A DNA stretch of 36,628 nucleotides from a virus: the IMG/VR virus record IMGVR_UViG_3300021375_001709, positions 1-36,628 of that record; one strand, 5' to 3'. The notes beneath the pieces were generated by a model, which saw only the letters and a list, made by a program, of their open reading frames with translations, made no database searches and was not told the DNA's origin. A program made the position numbers and the translations under genes. Below are positions 1 through 5,835 of this stretch, piece by piece; the stretch's first letter is position 1, and every line of letters starts with the position of its first letter.

Positions 1-237
1 ATCCTTAACCCAAGTATCAATAATATTTTGATCATCTTCTCTGTAATGTAGGAAGTCTTGTTGGTTATGTATTGTAGGTTGATCTGACCATGTATGTCCT
101 ATATAATCGTATGCTTCAATATCATAAATATCTCGAATCTTGTGTTCAAATTGTTTCCAATCATCCCAGATTTCACTATTATAGATTCTGGTTTGCCCAC
201 TAAAAATAACAAGTATTCTTTTAGGATTATTATTCAT
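1..237 (-). CDS. Hypothetical protein, C-terminus beyond the window
   Basis: The reading frame opens with ATG at 237 and stays open to base 1, giving 79 residues with no stop, so the C-terminus lies outside the window. The N-terminus reads as a beta strand followed by a glycine turn (RILVIFSGQTR at residues 7-17). This resembles the first strand of small marine-phage proteins that carry an SGQxR signature, some of which look like glycosyltransferases. That link is from memory and weak. The start overlaps the stop of the next upstream gene (stop 230-232) by 8 bases, the tight coupling typical of this genome. No catalytic residues can be assigned. Function unknown. Confidence 0.7.
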   Translation of the reverse strand, partial: MNNNPKRILVIFSGQTRIYNSEIWDDWKQFEHKIRDIYDIEAYDYIGHTWSDQPTIHNQQDFLHYREDDQNIIDTWVKD

Positions 238-508
238 CTATCGTATCCACATGTATTCCTTTTACCCAATGATACCACTCACGCCATTTGCGTTTTGCAC
301 TTACATGGGTTGGGTCCTTTGCCCAGTCTGCAACATCATCTCTACTTTTCCAAGTAGTGATTGTAATTTCAATGTCGCCTATCTCTTCACTCTCAAGACT
401 AATAAAACCTGGATGCTTCTCACCTAGATCACGTACACGAGTTACGTAATCTTTATATTCATCATTGAACTCTTTAATCTTTGCAATGAAAAATACTTTA
501 ACTGCCAT
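230..508 (-). CDS. ABM-type (antibiotic biosynthesis monooxygenase fold) small protein
   Basis: A 92-residue protein. I chose ATG 508 rather than the longer frame because it overlaps the stop of the NfuA-like gene by only 11 bases and gives a compact dimeric alpha/beta barrel-like sequence. It begins with a beta strand (MAVKVFFIAKI), then a helix containing EYKDYVTRVRDL, a HPGFISLES turn-strand, a strand ending in ITTWKS, and a helix DVADWAKDPTH followed by a tryptophan-rich tail. This order (strand, helix, GF turn, strand, W-containing helix) matches ABM or heme-degrading monooxygenase-like proteins. No heme ligand can be named with confidence. It is translated directly after the NfuA-like Fe-S scaffold, so a redox or iron link is possible but inferred. 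Confidence 0.75.
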   Translation of the reverse strand: MAVKVFFIAKIKEFNDEYKDYVTRVRDLGEKHPGFISLESEEIGDIEITITTWKSRDDVADWAKDPTHVSAKRKWREWYHWVKGIHVDTIDE

Positions 509-821
509 GGTCATCATCCGCTGGCCAGTCCATAAATGGATCTGACGCATAAAATGGATCATTAAAGTTAGCATCATCTTCACTTGTAACACCTTTAATT
601 TCAGGTATCATATGCATAAGTGTTTGCTCAACACCCATTTTTAATGTTACTGTACTACTTGCACATCCTGAGCAACTTCCACTCATTTGTGTATGTAATA
701 TTCCAGTGTCTTCATCAAAGCCAAGTATATTAATCTGTCCACCATGCATTGCTACATTAGGATTAATGTACTTTTCCATTGCAACGTCTACTTCACCTAA
801 TACTTCTTCTTTAGTCTTCAT
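498..821 (-). CDS. NfuA/NifU C-terminal-like Fe-S scaffold protein
   Basis: A 107-residue protein with the NifU C-terminal domain pattern. There is an early helix (KTKEEVLGEVDVAMEKYINP), an HGG turn (residues 26-28), a strand pair, and the cluster-binding CxxC as SCSGCASS with Cys50 and Cys53, followed by TVTLKMGVEQTLMHMIPEI. In the family the CxxC pairs bind a [4Fe-4S] cluster at the dimer interface and deliver it to target apoproteins. The acidic tail after residue 80 is an addition. The gene lies between a conserved 59-residue gene (11-base overlap) and the ABM-like gene, and just downstream of ferredoxin and SufT-like genes. The context points to Fe-S biogenesis. Similar genes occur in marine T4-like phages. 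Confidence 0.93.
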   Translation of the reverse strand: MKTKEEVLGEVDVAMEKYINPNVAMHGGQINILGFDEDTGILHTQMSGSCSGCASSTVTLKMGVEQTLMHMIPEIKGVTSEDDANFNDPFYASDPFMDWPADDDHGS

Positions 822-990
822 CTATATTCCTCCAAAAATATGGATTGTCTTCAGTCCATACTTGCCCAATATATTCTTGACCTGTTTGTAAATCAACTAG
901 TTTATATTTTTCTGGGCATTTAGTAACCACTTTCAACTCCAATCGCATATCAAATTCAGGTACTTCAGTACCGTCTAATAGTTTACGCAT
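811..990 (-). CDS. Conserved small phage protein, 59 aa
   Basis: A short frame from ATG 990 to TAA 811-813, giving 59 residues with 11 bases overlapping the NfuA-like start. The sequence begins MRKLLDGTEVPEFDMRLELK and continues with a lysine- and glutamate-rich beta-type segment (VVTKCPEKYKLVDLQTG) and an aromatic stretch ending YFWRNIDED. The predicted strands suggest a small beta domain. Upstream of the ATG the minus strand reads GAAAGAAAAAACA, a modest ribosome binding site. I recall similar small proteins from marine T4-like phages but know no function. The reading frame, the overlap spacing and the coding-like composition support it as a real gene. Confidence 0.72.
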   Translation of the reverse strand: MRKLLDGTEVPEFDMRLELKVVTKCPEKYKLVDLQTGQEYIGQVWTEDNPYFWRNIDED

Positions 991-1007
991 TGTTTTTTCT
1001 TTCTTGT

Positions 1008-1142
1008 TTAGCCTAACGCTCCGTTCTTTACTCGCTTACTGTTAGGATGTCGCTTAACTTTAAATGTGCTATGTGACATATTCTTTTTAACTCTAGGTTG
1101 TCCTTTTTTTACTTTTATAAATGGAACTGCTCTCTTTCCCAT
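1008..1142 (-). CDS. Small basic protein, 44 aa
   Basis: A frame from ATG 1142 to TAA 1008-1010, giving 44 residues. It has a very good ribosome binding site: AAGGAG sits five bases before the ATG. The product is strongly basic (MGKRAVPFIKVKKGQPRVKK, then HSTFKVKRHPNSKRVKNG), which suggests nucleic acid or ribosome contact, though nothing specific can be claimed. It lies between the ferredoxin gene and the 59-aa gene and is probably in the same transcript. It is supported by the SD sequence and by filling an otherwise empty gap. Confidence 0.65.
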   Translation of the reverse strand: MGKRAVPFIKVKKGQPRVKKNMSHSTFKVKRHPNSKRVKNGALG

Positions 1143-1154
1143 AAGTCTCCTTGG

Positions 1155-1511
1155 TTAGTCGCCAACACCTGGTTCCTCACTAAGTTCAGCCAATTTGTCT
1201 GGTCCTTCATAACCTTCTTTCGGATTGAACTTGTCAGCGTCAGGCATCTGATCAATTTTTTCTGTAATATTGGGCCATAGTTCACTATACTTGGCATTAA
1301 GAGCGACCCAATCAGTCTCTTCGCCACCCAGTTGTGTGTCAGGTAAAATTGCCCCTGCAGGACATTCGGGTTCACAAACACCACAATCAATACATTCATC
1401 TGGATTAATAACAAGCATGTTTTCACCTTCGTAAAAACAATCTACAGGGCATACTTCAACGCAATCTGTATATTTACATTTAATACAATCTTGATTAACT
1501 ATAAATGTCAT
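1155..1511 (-). CDS. fdxA: Seven-iron ferredoxin (FdxA type)
   Basis: A 118-residue ferredoxin. Counting from ATG 1511, cysteines lie at 9, 12, 18, 21, 25, 40, 43, 46 and 50. The arrangement ([19 protein letters not shown], then [19 protein letters not shown]) is that of the FdxA family, which holds one [3Fe-4S] and one [4Fe-4S] cluster and transfers electrons in the cytoplasm. The C-terminal extension ([14 protein letters not shown]...) is also normal for the family. I prefer ATG 1511 to the in-frame GTG at 1517: AGGAG lies 7 bases before the ATG, and the ATG overlaps the SufT-like stop as ATGA. With SufT-like and NfuA-like neighbours it belongs to an Fe-S block and could supply electrons to the radical SAM enzymes encoded elsewhere in the window (inference). 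Confidence 0.95.
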   Translation of the reverse strand: MTFIVNQDCIKCKYTDCVEVCPVDCFYEGENMLVINPDECIDCGVCEPECPAGAILPDTQLGGEETDWVALNAKYSELWPNITEKIDQMPDADKFNPKEGYEGPDKLAELSEEPGVGD

Positions 1512-1804
1512 TCCCACACTCCTAATATCATTTTTACCTCATCACTCATTTTGTCTGGTCCAAATGGTGGATCAAACGTTAACTTAACATCACATGTTTC
1601 AATTCCATCAGCCATACATACTGCATCGTTGACATCACCAATAATCATATCTGCCGCAGGACAAAATGCACTAGTTAATGTCATTACAATATCACAATGT
1701 GTTCCATTTGGGTTGATTTCGTATATCAAACCTAAGTCGTATACATTTATACTTATCTCAGGATCAAATACATTTCTTAAATTTTCAATTATTTCTTCAG
1801 TCAT
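1508..1804 (-). CDS. SufT/PaaD-type MIP18 (DUF59) Fe-S assembly protein
   Basis: A 98-residue single-domain protein. The MIP18/DUF59 signature is clear: [17 protein letters not shown] (14-30), a strand [15 protein letters not shown] whose cysteine (Cys48) lies before a proline, then [18 protein letters not shown] and a terminal ILGVWE. In bacteria SufT-like members help [4Fe-4S] maturation of target proteins, and PaaD members mature the PaaABCE oxygenase. The stop overlaps the ferredoxin start as ATGA, so the two are translationally coupled. This one-domain form is shorter than Mrp-fused versions and is consistent with stand-alone SufT. The family call is firm and the exact role is inferred. 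Confidence 0.92.
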   Translation of the reverse strand: MTEEIIENLRNVFDPEISINVYDLGLIYEINPNGTHCDIVMTLTSAFCPAADMIIGDVNDAVCMADGIETCDVKLTFDPPFGPDKMSDEVKMILGVWE

Positions 1805-2250
1805 TAAGCCTCGTAGATTGCTGAGTTGGCACCATGCTCAGCACATTCTGCTGAAACACAATAACAACGGTTATTGCTTGCTTCACGTACTAGTTTGTCT
1901 GCAAAGTTAAATGCATGTTCTGCAAACTTCTCTGCACCAACACCATCCATTACAACAATTTCTGCTAAGTCAAGTTCTTGTAGTTCCATAAACTTATCCA
2001 AGTGTGGATCGTTTTTATCAATTGCTGTCTTGTGATCAAAGTGATCTTCAAGCCATTGTTTAAGTGGTTTTAAACCGCCAAAGTCTACTGCCCAGTTTTT
2101 ATTATCTAGTTCATTACATCCAAACTTAAATGTGAATGCTAAACTATACCCGTGTAACAAATGACAATGCGAATGATCTGCATTTGGTTGCCTAAAGACT
2201 GCTGACAGTCCAATGTTATGTCCGTAATGTTTTGTGCTATAATAAGCCAT
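1804..2250 (-). CDS. queD: QueD/6-pyruvoyl-tetrahydropterin synthase-like enzyme
   Basis: A 148-residue T-fold protein. The N-terminus (YGHNIGLSAVFRQP), the segment HSHCHLLHGYSLAFTFKF (26-43) with Cys29 and His33, the DFGGLKPLK strand (56-64), FDHKTA (71-76) and the C-terminal AECAEHGANSAIY (134-146, with Glu138-His139) follow the PTPS/QueD order. QueD makes 6-carboxy-tetrahydropterin for 7-deazaguanine (preQ0, queuosine) synthesis. The usual LHGH zinc ligand is replaced by LHGY, and the FSAAH histidine by FRQP. As I recall, phage and some proteobacterial members share this divergent form, so zinc binding may be arranged differently. The SD AAGGAG at 2257-2262 is strong. A possible pseudoknot lies just upstream. 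No queC or queE is visible in the window. Confidence 0.9.
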   Translation of the reverse strand: MAYYSTKHYGHNIGLSAVFRQPNADHSHCHLLHGYSLAFTFKFGCNELDNKNWAVDFGGLKPLKQWLEDHFDHKTAIDKNDPHLDKFMELQELDLAEIVVMDGVGAEKFAEHAFNFADKLVREASNNRCYCVSAECAEHGANSAIYEA

Positions 2251-2262
2251 ATTTTTCTCCTT

Positions 2263-2310
2263 TTAAGCACTGCAGAATGTTTATAGTGGGTTGAAGTGTT
2301 AAGTCCACTA
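2263..2310 (-). promoter_or_regulatory. Candidate H-type pseudoknot in the queD leader
   Basis: On the minus strand a perfect 6-bp stem forms from TAGTGG (2310-2305) and CCACTA (2289-2284) around a 15-nt loop. The loop contains TTAACACT (2302-2295). This can pair with AGTGCTTAA (2271-2263), with one bulged base, directly before the queD ribosome binding site AAGGAG. Stem plus loop-to-tail pairing abutting the SD is the architecture of preQ1-type riboswitches. The sequence does not match a class I or II consensus that I can recall, so a ligand cannot be assigned. It could also be chance pairing in AT-rich DNA. Confidence 0.35.
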
Positions 2311-2451
2311 GTATGCTACGTTGTAATATATAATTGACACAAACACAATAAATCCAATTAATTGAAGTATAAATGAGAGTGTTTTTAAAAACGACCTAGG
2401 ATAATTTACTACCCAATACGCAATCGCTATCCATAATATCAGTTGTACCAT
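2308..2451 (-). CDS. Possible small membrane protein, 47 aa
   Basis: A frame from ATG 2451 to TAG 2308-2310, giving 47 residues. Two hydrophobic segments are visible, around residues 2-16 (VQLILWIAIAYWVV) and 26-45 (ending GFIVFVSIIYYNVAY), separated by a short turn with PRS and K. There is no ribosome binding site. A consensus promoter -10 (TATAAT, 2463-2458) lies 6 bases before the ATG, so an mRNA starting at the usual distance would begin at or next to the ATG and be leaderless. The alternative is that this stretch is a roughly 200-nt leader of queD and the ORF is fortuitous. The hydrophobic pattern favours a gene, but confidence is moderate. Confidence 0.45.
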   Translation of the reverse strand: MVQLILWIAIAYWVVNYPRSFLKTLSFILQLIGFIVFVSIIYYNVAY

Positions 2452-2457
2452 TAGTCT

Positions 2458-2486
2458 ATTATAGTATATAACCTATTGTTTGTCAA
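2458..2486 (-). promoter_or_regulatory. Consensus sigma70-like promoter
   Basis: On the minus strand TTGACA (2486-2481), a 17-bp spacer and TATAAT (2463-2458) form a perfect match to the sigma70 consensus. The -35 lies within the last codons of the 88-aa gene. It would drive the 47-aa ORF, queD and the Fe-S genes downstream. It lacks the AAGRYRTCTT palindrome seen in five other promoters of this window. Confidence 0.75.
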
Positions 2487-2739
2487 GGATTACTTCTATA
2501 AATTCTCTGCCATAATCCTCTGGTTGACGCAATTGATGTCTTTCAAATGTGTCTTTGTCATCATACTCAAGTGTAATTACTGCACTTTTTGTATCTTCAT
2601 GTAATTCCCAATTAGAACTAAGTATTACTCCTGCCTTCGTTCCATGTGATGATCCATTGGCAGATTTCCATTCAGTTATATTATTGTATCCGTCTGGTTC
2701 TGGTATAGGAGTTATTTTCTTAATAACTACATAACTCAT
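2473..2739 (-). CDS. Hypothetical protein, 88 aa
   Basis: An 88-residue protein. I chose ATG 2739 because it overlaps the upstream stop as ATGA and has GGAG nine bases upstream. The longer frame to 2778 would overlap the previous gene more than needed. The protein has alternating strands (SYVVIKKITPIP, then a central strand with AGVILSSNWELHED and SAVITLEYDD) and a charged tail (FERHQLRQPEDYGREFIEVILDKQ). No family recognised. The beta-rich pattern resembles small phage accessory proteins. The downstream promoter overlaps its last codons. Confidence 0.75.
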   Translation of the reverse strand: MSYVVIKKITPIPEPDGYNNITEWKSANGSSHGTKAGVILSSNWELHEDTKSAVITLEYDDKDTFERHQLRQPEDYGREFIEVILDKQ

Positions 2740-3425
2740 TGAAGGGTTCTCCATAAGTCTATCCCATAGCTTCTCCAAGACTTTTTATGATTTAGGAATT
2801 CTGGACCTTCACTCCACCTAATGAATTTCCAAGGAATATAAGTTGAAGTGTGATGCCACTTCCACTCTCTATCCATATTTATCGTATTGTTGCATTCTTT
2901 TGCTATTTTAGGAAAAGCATGATATGTTTCAAAATATGGGGTTGTGTTGTTGTAACTAACCATTTCTTTAAATGATTCTATTGTTGTTATTTGTTGGCTT
3001 GTTGGTGGTACTGCAAAATTGTTTTCTGAAAAATGTACTAGAATAGCATTAAATTCTTTCTTGCCTTCTAACCATAATGCGACACTTCTACCACTACCTG
3101 GGTGTATTCTATATCTATCATGCCAGGGTTCATGTAACAAAGATGGCAAAAAATTTAAAGTGTTGTTTCTTATACAATCTCGCAAGTAATGAATTTTACT
3201 TGCATCTTCTAAAACTTCACGATTCTCCATTGTGTTATCTGTTACCTCTGCATCAGCAAAATCCATAACAGTTTCTAACGGAATATTTTTAAATTTTGTG
3301 AATAATTCATCTATATATTGTTCTGGGTTGGCTATAAGAGGTGGTCCACACTTAACAAGATGTACTTCACCTTCATATCTGTGATGTAGATCCCACCATT
3401 TTCTTATTAAAGTGTCTTGCAACAT
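2736..3425 (-). CDS. Hypothetical protein, about 229 aa
   Basis: Not assigned to a family. The frame is open to ATG 3458, but the ATG at 3425 reduces the overlap with the SGNH gene from 86 to 53 bases. The 3458 start has the better ribosome binding site (GAAGGG), so the start is uncertain. The product is soluble and rich in Trp and His. Notable blocks are WWDLHHRYEGEVHLVKCGPP near the start, a central HPGSGRSVALWLEG, and a C-terminal WKWHHTSTYIPWKFIRW. There are no membrane segments. It follows the SGNH-like gene and is coupled by ATGA to the next 88-aa gene, so these three are probably translated together. Confidence 0.7.
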   Translation of the reverse strand: MLQDTLIRKWWDLHHRYEGEVHLVKCGPPLIANPEQYIDELFTKFKNIPLETVMDFADAEVTDNTMENREVLEDASKIHYLRDCIRNNTLNFLPSLLHEPWHDRYRIHPGSGRSVALWLEGKKEFNAILVHFSENNFAVPPTSQQITTIESFKEMVSYNNTTPYFETYHAFPKIAKECNNTINMDREWKWHHTSTYIPWKFIRWSEGPEFLNHKKSWRSYGIDLWRTLQ

Positions 3426-3900
3426 GGGTATGCCATTCTCTGCCTGGGTGACTTCCATCTGTACCCTTCGCCATGAGGGTATGATCTATATCATCCATAT
3501 TCATTTGATAAAGTTTTACATTAGCATTTAGACAATATAGTTCTAAAAGTAATTTATTCTTTGCTTTATTATACTTATCATACTCAGAATTTTGTAATTC
3601 CAAATGAGCTTCTTCCCATTTAAATTTTACATCATCAGGTTTGAATCGTAGCTTGTTGCCATATTCATCTATCCATTCCCTACGGGCAGTATAAGTCCAC
3701 ATTACAAAAATAAATTCAGGCTTATGTTGTTTGAGAACTTCTATTGCAGTTCTGCATATATAATCGTTGCTTGCACCTGGCTGTCCCATGTTCTCAGCAT
3801 TTAATAAGGATGGCCATGCTTCATGAGGTTCTACACCTATGCCACTCGTGAAACTACAACCGAAAGCAATTCCGGTTGTAGCATTAGATTTTTCAATCAT
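3373..3900 (-). CDS. SGNH/GDSL-like hydrolase
   Basis: A 175-residue protein with the SGNH blocks in order. Block I, GIAFGCSFTSGIGV, has the nucleophile serine in GCSFT. The block II/III-like GQPGASNDYICR supplies the glycine and asparagine. A terminal KGTDGSHPGREWHTHVARHF contains the D-x-x-H catalytic pair. The family hydrolyses esters, including acetyl groups on polysaccharides. Phage copies have been linked to modification or deacetylation of surface glycans, which is inference here. ATG 3900 overlaps the stop of the SleB-like gene as ATGA. A GTG at 3915 is possible but lacks an SD. Confidence 0.85.
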   Translation of the reverse strand: MIEKSNATTGIAFGCSFTSGIGVEPHEAWPSLLNAENMGQPGASNDYICRTAIEVLKQHKPEFIFVMWTYTARREWIDEYGNKLRFKPDDVKFKWEEAHLELQNSEYDKYNKAKNKLLLELYCLNANVKLYQMNMDDIDHTLMAKGTDGSHPGREWHTHVARHFNKKMVGSTSQI

Positions 3901-4592
3901 CCTAGAATTTCCCACCTATAGAAATAGTGAACACCAACTCTGGTAACCTTATACATACCTCTGTCATGTCTCCAATTAGGAGAAACATAATTTGTATGAT
4001 AATGTGTGCTACCTTCTGTAATGTCTGCTATTGGAAATTCTCCCATCCAAGCTCTTGCAACTAACTGGGCGATTTCTTGTGCAACGAAGAATGCGTCTTC
4101 GTCCTGCATTGTATCTGGTTTACCATCGCAATACCAACTAAATTGGCAACGATTCCTTACTGGATAGTAAATACGTTCTTCATCAGGCAAGTCAGCATGT
4201 TGTCTTGTTTTCCATGATTCTCTTACAGGACCTTGTTGTATTACACCACATATTGTATCTGGGTAACGTGGATCTTGTACACGATTCATAACAACCATTG
4301 TTACTGCATACATTCCTGCATAACCATCTGATCGTGCTTCATGGTATGCATTTTGTACTAGGCAAGTTACCTCATCTTTTGATACGTTACTATACCAATC
4401 TGACATTTCAAACAGATAATCATCTTCTGTAACTATACTAAAGTCGGGTTTATTTTCACCTCTGGTTTCAGCTTGCACTGCGGCGTATGGTGGTCCCATT
4501 GTTAGATATACTGCCACTGCAATAAAGCTCACAATAGAACCATTCATTAGTACTGACATTAGGTCAGCAACTCGAGTTAGAAATATTTTCAT
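3897..4592 (-). CDS. SleB-type cell wall hydrolase with N-terminal membrane anchor
   Basis: A 231-residue protein. Residues 18-34 form one hydrophobic segment (SIVSFIAVAVYLTMG) after a short basic N-terminus, a signal anchor or SAR-like element. The hydrolase_2 (SleB) domain spans about 72-215: CLVQNAYHEARSDG with the probable catalytic Glu85, YAVTMVVMNRVQDPRYP (95-111), CQFSWYCDG (149-157), and STHYHTNYVSPNW (195-207). The family cleaves peptidoglycan as a lytic transglycosylase. In a phage it is a good endolysin candidate, and the anchor suggests Sec export that would not need a holin. The start overlaps the preceding stop as ATGA. Confidence 0.9.
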   Translation of the reverse strand: MKIFLTRVADLMSVLMNGSIVSFIAVAVYLTMGPPYAAVQAETRGENKPDFSIVTEDDYLFEMSDWYSNVSKDEVTCLVQNAYHEARSDGYAGMYAVTMVVMNRVQDPRYPDTICGVIQQGPVRESWKTRQHADLPDEERIYYPVRNRCQFSWYCDGKPDTMQDEDAFFVAQEIAQLVARAWMGEFPIADITEGSTHYHTNYVSPNWRHDRGMYKVTRVGVHYFYRWEILG

Positions 4593-4885
4593 ATCTTTTC
4601 CCCTATACTATTTAACATTTCTTGATCCAATAGAACTGGATCGTTACCACTAATTGAAGCCATTTTTAAGATAATGGCATCTACATTTTCACTAGTTAAG
4701 AACCTGTTTACAGTATCACCTGGTACTGTAATACCAGGCAACTCTGTTAACTCTCCATCTACAAATGCTCCAATCTCATAAAGACCAGAAGATTCATCAT
4801 GCCCTTCATGTATAATACTAAGAGCATAACGTTCTCCAAATTGTAATTTAATAGGAGGGTTTTTATACAAATTAAGAATTCGCAT
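4589..4885 (-). CDS. Hypothetical protein, 98 aa
   Basis: A 98-residue protein. I chose ATG 4885 over the longer frame (to 4996) because the upstream part of that frame is occupied by the real 57-aa gene in another frame. The overlap is then 14 bases, with AAGAG a few bases before the ATG. The protein begins MRILNLYKNPPIKLQFGERY and has a beta-rich core (SIIHEGHDESSGLYEIGAFVDG split by turns) and a C-terminal helical part. No family recognised. Its stop is coupled by ATGA to the SleB-like hydrolase. Confidence 0.75.
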   Translation of the reverse strand: MRILNLYKNPPIKLQFGERYALSIIHEGHDESSGLYEIGAFVDGELTELPGITVPGDTVNRFLTSENVDAIILKMASISGNDPVLLDQEMLNSIGEKI

Positions 4886-5045
4886 GTTTTGAACTCTTAC
4901 CTTTCCAATCGCTTTTAGCTCGCTGGCGTTTTTGCTCATTGAACCTATGCTTTTGTTGTTCTTGAGGATCAAGATGTTCATAACCCTTGATCCCATTTTC
5001 TCTAGCCCATTGAGCTATCATCTTAATATCGTGCTTTTTAGCCAA
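4872..5045 (-). CDS. Small basic protein with TTG start, 57 aa
   Basis: A short frame in a different phase from its neighbours, from TTG 5045 to TAA 4872-4874. The TTG has an excellent ribosome binding site: AGAGGAG lies 6 bases before it, overlapping the end of the previous gene. The product is highly charged (MAKKHDIKMIAQWARENG, then HLDPQEQQKHRFNEQKRQRAK), mainly helical and basic. No ATG is available in the frame close to the SD. The SD quality, the small gaps on both sides and the coding composition support it. No function known. Confidence 0.65.
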   Translation of the reverse strand: MAKKHDIKMIAQWARENGIKGYEHLDPQEQQKHRFNEQKRQRAKSDWKGKSSKHANS

Positions 5046-5351
5046 TTAATACTCCTCTACTACTTTTGTTTTAACCATTGACTTATCAATACGTGTTACC
5101 GTTGAACCAAACGGTGTGTTGCCAATGGCGTTAACTTCCATTGTTTTACGGTTCAGCTTCTTAATGATGCCAACTTTTTCGATGCCACCATATTCCCAAA
5201 TAATTTTATCGCCAATCTTAAGTCCACGAGATTTCTGTTGTCCCATGTAAGTACGGTGGCGGTTAAAAGAGTCTGCAAGCACAGCCATGTCTGTGTCTGA
5301 AGTAATTTTACGTAATGCAGTAATTGCATTTTCAAGTTCATTAGAATACAT
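5046..5351 (-). CDS. Conserved small phage protein, 101 aa
   Basis: A 101-residue protein. It starts at ATG 5351, sharing one base with the previous stop (TAATG). The N-terminal third is helical (ELENAITALRKITSDTDMAVLADSF). The rest is a small beta barrel-like part, with LKIGDKIIWEYGG followed by KVGIIKKLNRKTMEVNA and a TRIDKSMV strand. This KOW/SH3-like pattern (G-D-K-I-I-W, then KLNRKTMEV) is found in small proteins of marine T4-like phages as I recall. A nucleic-acid-binding role is only inference. It lies in the operon started by the palindrome-bearing promoter at 5623-5651. Confidence 0.82.
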   Translation of the reverse strand: MYSNELENAITALRKITSDTDMAVLADSFNRHRTYMGQQKSRGLKIGDKIIWEYGGIEKVGIIKKLNRKTMEVNAIGNTPFGSTVTRIDKSMVKTKVVEEY

Positions 5352-5590
5352 TATGCTACTCCCAAGTAATCAGTTTTTAAAACTTCCAAGCGATCTGCGG
5401 CTACATTAAGCTCAAATTCATCAGCTAAGTCATTAAACATAGCATAGTATTGTTCTGGAAGTCTATCCATCCAACCATCTATACAAAGATCTGCATCAAC
5501 AAAATTCCAGTTAATCTCATTGTTTTCATCAATGTTTTCTGAAGATTTAACCGCTTCGTTAAATGCTACACGTAGTTTTGTATCAATCAT
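5351..5590 (-). CDS. Hypothetical acidic protein, 79 aa
   Basis: A 79-residue acidic protein. It is the first gene after the promoter at 5623-5651, with ATG 5590 preceded by AAGGAATACAAT on the minus strand. It is mainly helical (KLRVAFNEAVKSSENIDENN, then DADLCIDGWMDRLPEQYYAM and FNDLADEFELNVAADRLEVL). No motif or membrane segment. Its position directly behind a strong host-like promoter suggests early expression. No family recognised. Confidence 0.8.
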   Translation of the reverse strand: MIDTKLRVAFNEAVKSSENIDENNEINWNFVDADLCIDGWMDRLPEQYYAMFNDLADEFELNVAADRLEVLKTDYLGVA

Positions 5591-5622
5591 ATTGTATTCC
5601 TTTTTTATTAACTTATACCATT

Positions 5623-5651
5623 ATAATACACTAAGATGCCTTACTTGTCAA
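5623..5651 (-). promoter_or_regulatory. Early-type promoter with palindromic spacer
   Basis: On the minus strand TTGACA (5651-5646), a 17-bp spacer and TATTAT (5628-5623) form a sigma70-like promoter. An overlapping TATAAT (5625-5620) is an alternative -10. The spacer holds the core AAGGCATCTT, a near palindrome shared with four other promoters in the window. It lies directly behind a terminator hairpin and precedes the 79-aa gene. Confidence 0.8.
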
Positions 5652-5664
5652 CCTTTTTGTTCAC

Positions 5665-5691
5665 AAAAAAACCCTTGCAGAACAAGGGTTT
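5665..5691 (-). terminator. Rho-independent terminator
   Basis: On the minus strand AAACCCTTG (5691-5683), loop TTCTG, CAAGGGTTT (5677-5669) and a run of T's form a 9-bp hairpin. It ends the transcript of the two tiny membrane-protein genes. The next promoter begins 13 bases further on. Confidence 0.88.
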
Positions 5692-5706
5692 CCAAATCTT
5701 TTTAAA

Positions 5707-5835
5707 TTAATCTTTAGGCTTAAACATATCCCAAAACATCCAAAACAATGCACTAATTTGTATTAGCATTGCTCCAATGCCTACTCCAACGAAAAAACAA
5801 AACCCTACGTAGATTAAAAGTTCAATACCTTGCAT
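5707..5835 (-). CDS. Tiny membrane protein, 42 aa
   Basis: A frame from ATG 5835 to TAA 5707-5709, giving 42 residues. The ATG shares one base with the stop of the 55-aa gene (TAATG). One long hydrophobic segment covers about residues 4-33 (ELLIYVGFCFFVGVGIGAML and beyond), followed by FWMFWDMFKPKD. This looks like a single-span membrane peptide with a cytoplasmic charged tail. A terminator follows 15 bases after the stop. Coupled with another small membrane protein, it may act on the host envelope. No family is recognised. Confidence 0.65.
   Translation of the reverse strand: MQGIELLIYVGFCFFVGVGIGAMLIQISALFWMFWDMFKPKD

Noticed and set aside
1115-1426. Minus-strand frame of 103 codons overlapping the ferredoxin
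   Set aside because: It is an out-of-frame shadow of the ferredoxin gene, which has all its cysteine motifs.
2263-2310. Assignment as a known preQ1-I or preQ1-II riboswitch
   Set aside because: Stem and tail geometry are similar, but the loop and tail do not match the class consensus that I can recall. Kept only as a candidate pseudoknot.
2875-2882. Late-type box GATAAATA inside the 229-aa gene
   Set aside because: It lies within coding sequence (Thr-Ile-Asn-Met), more than 130 bases from the next start. It is not distinguishable from chance.
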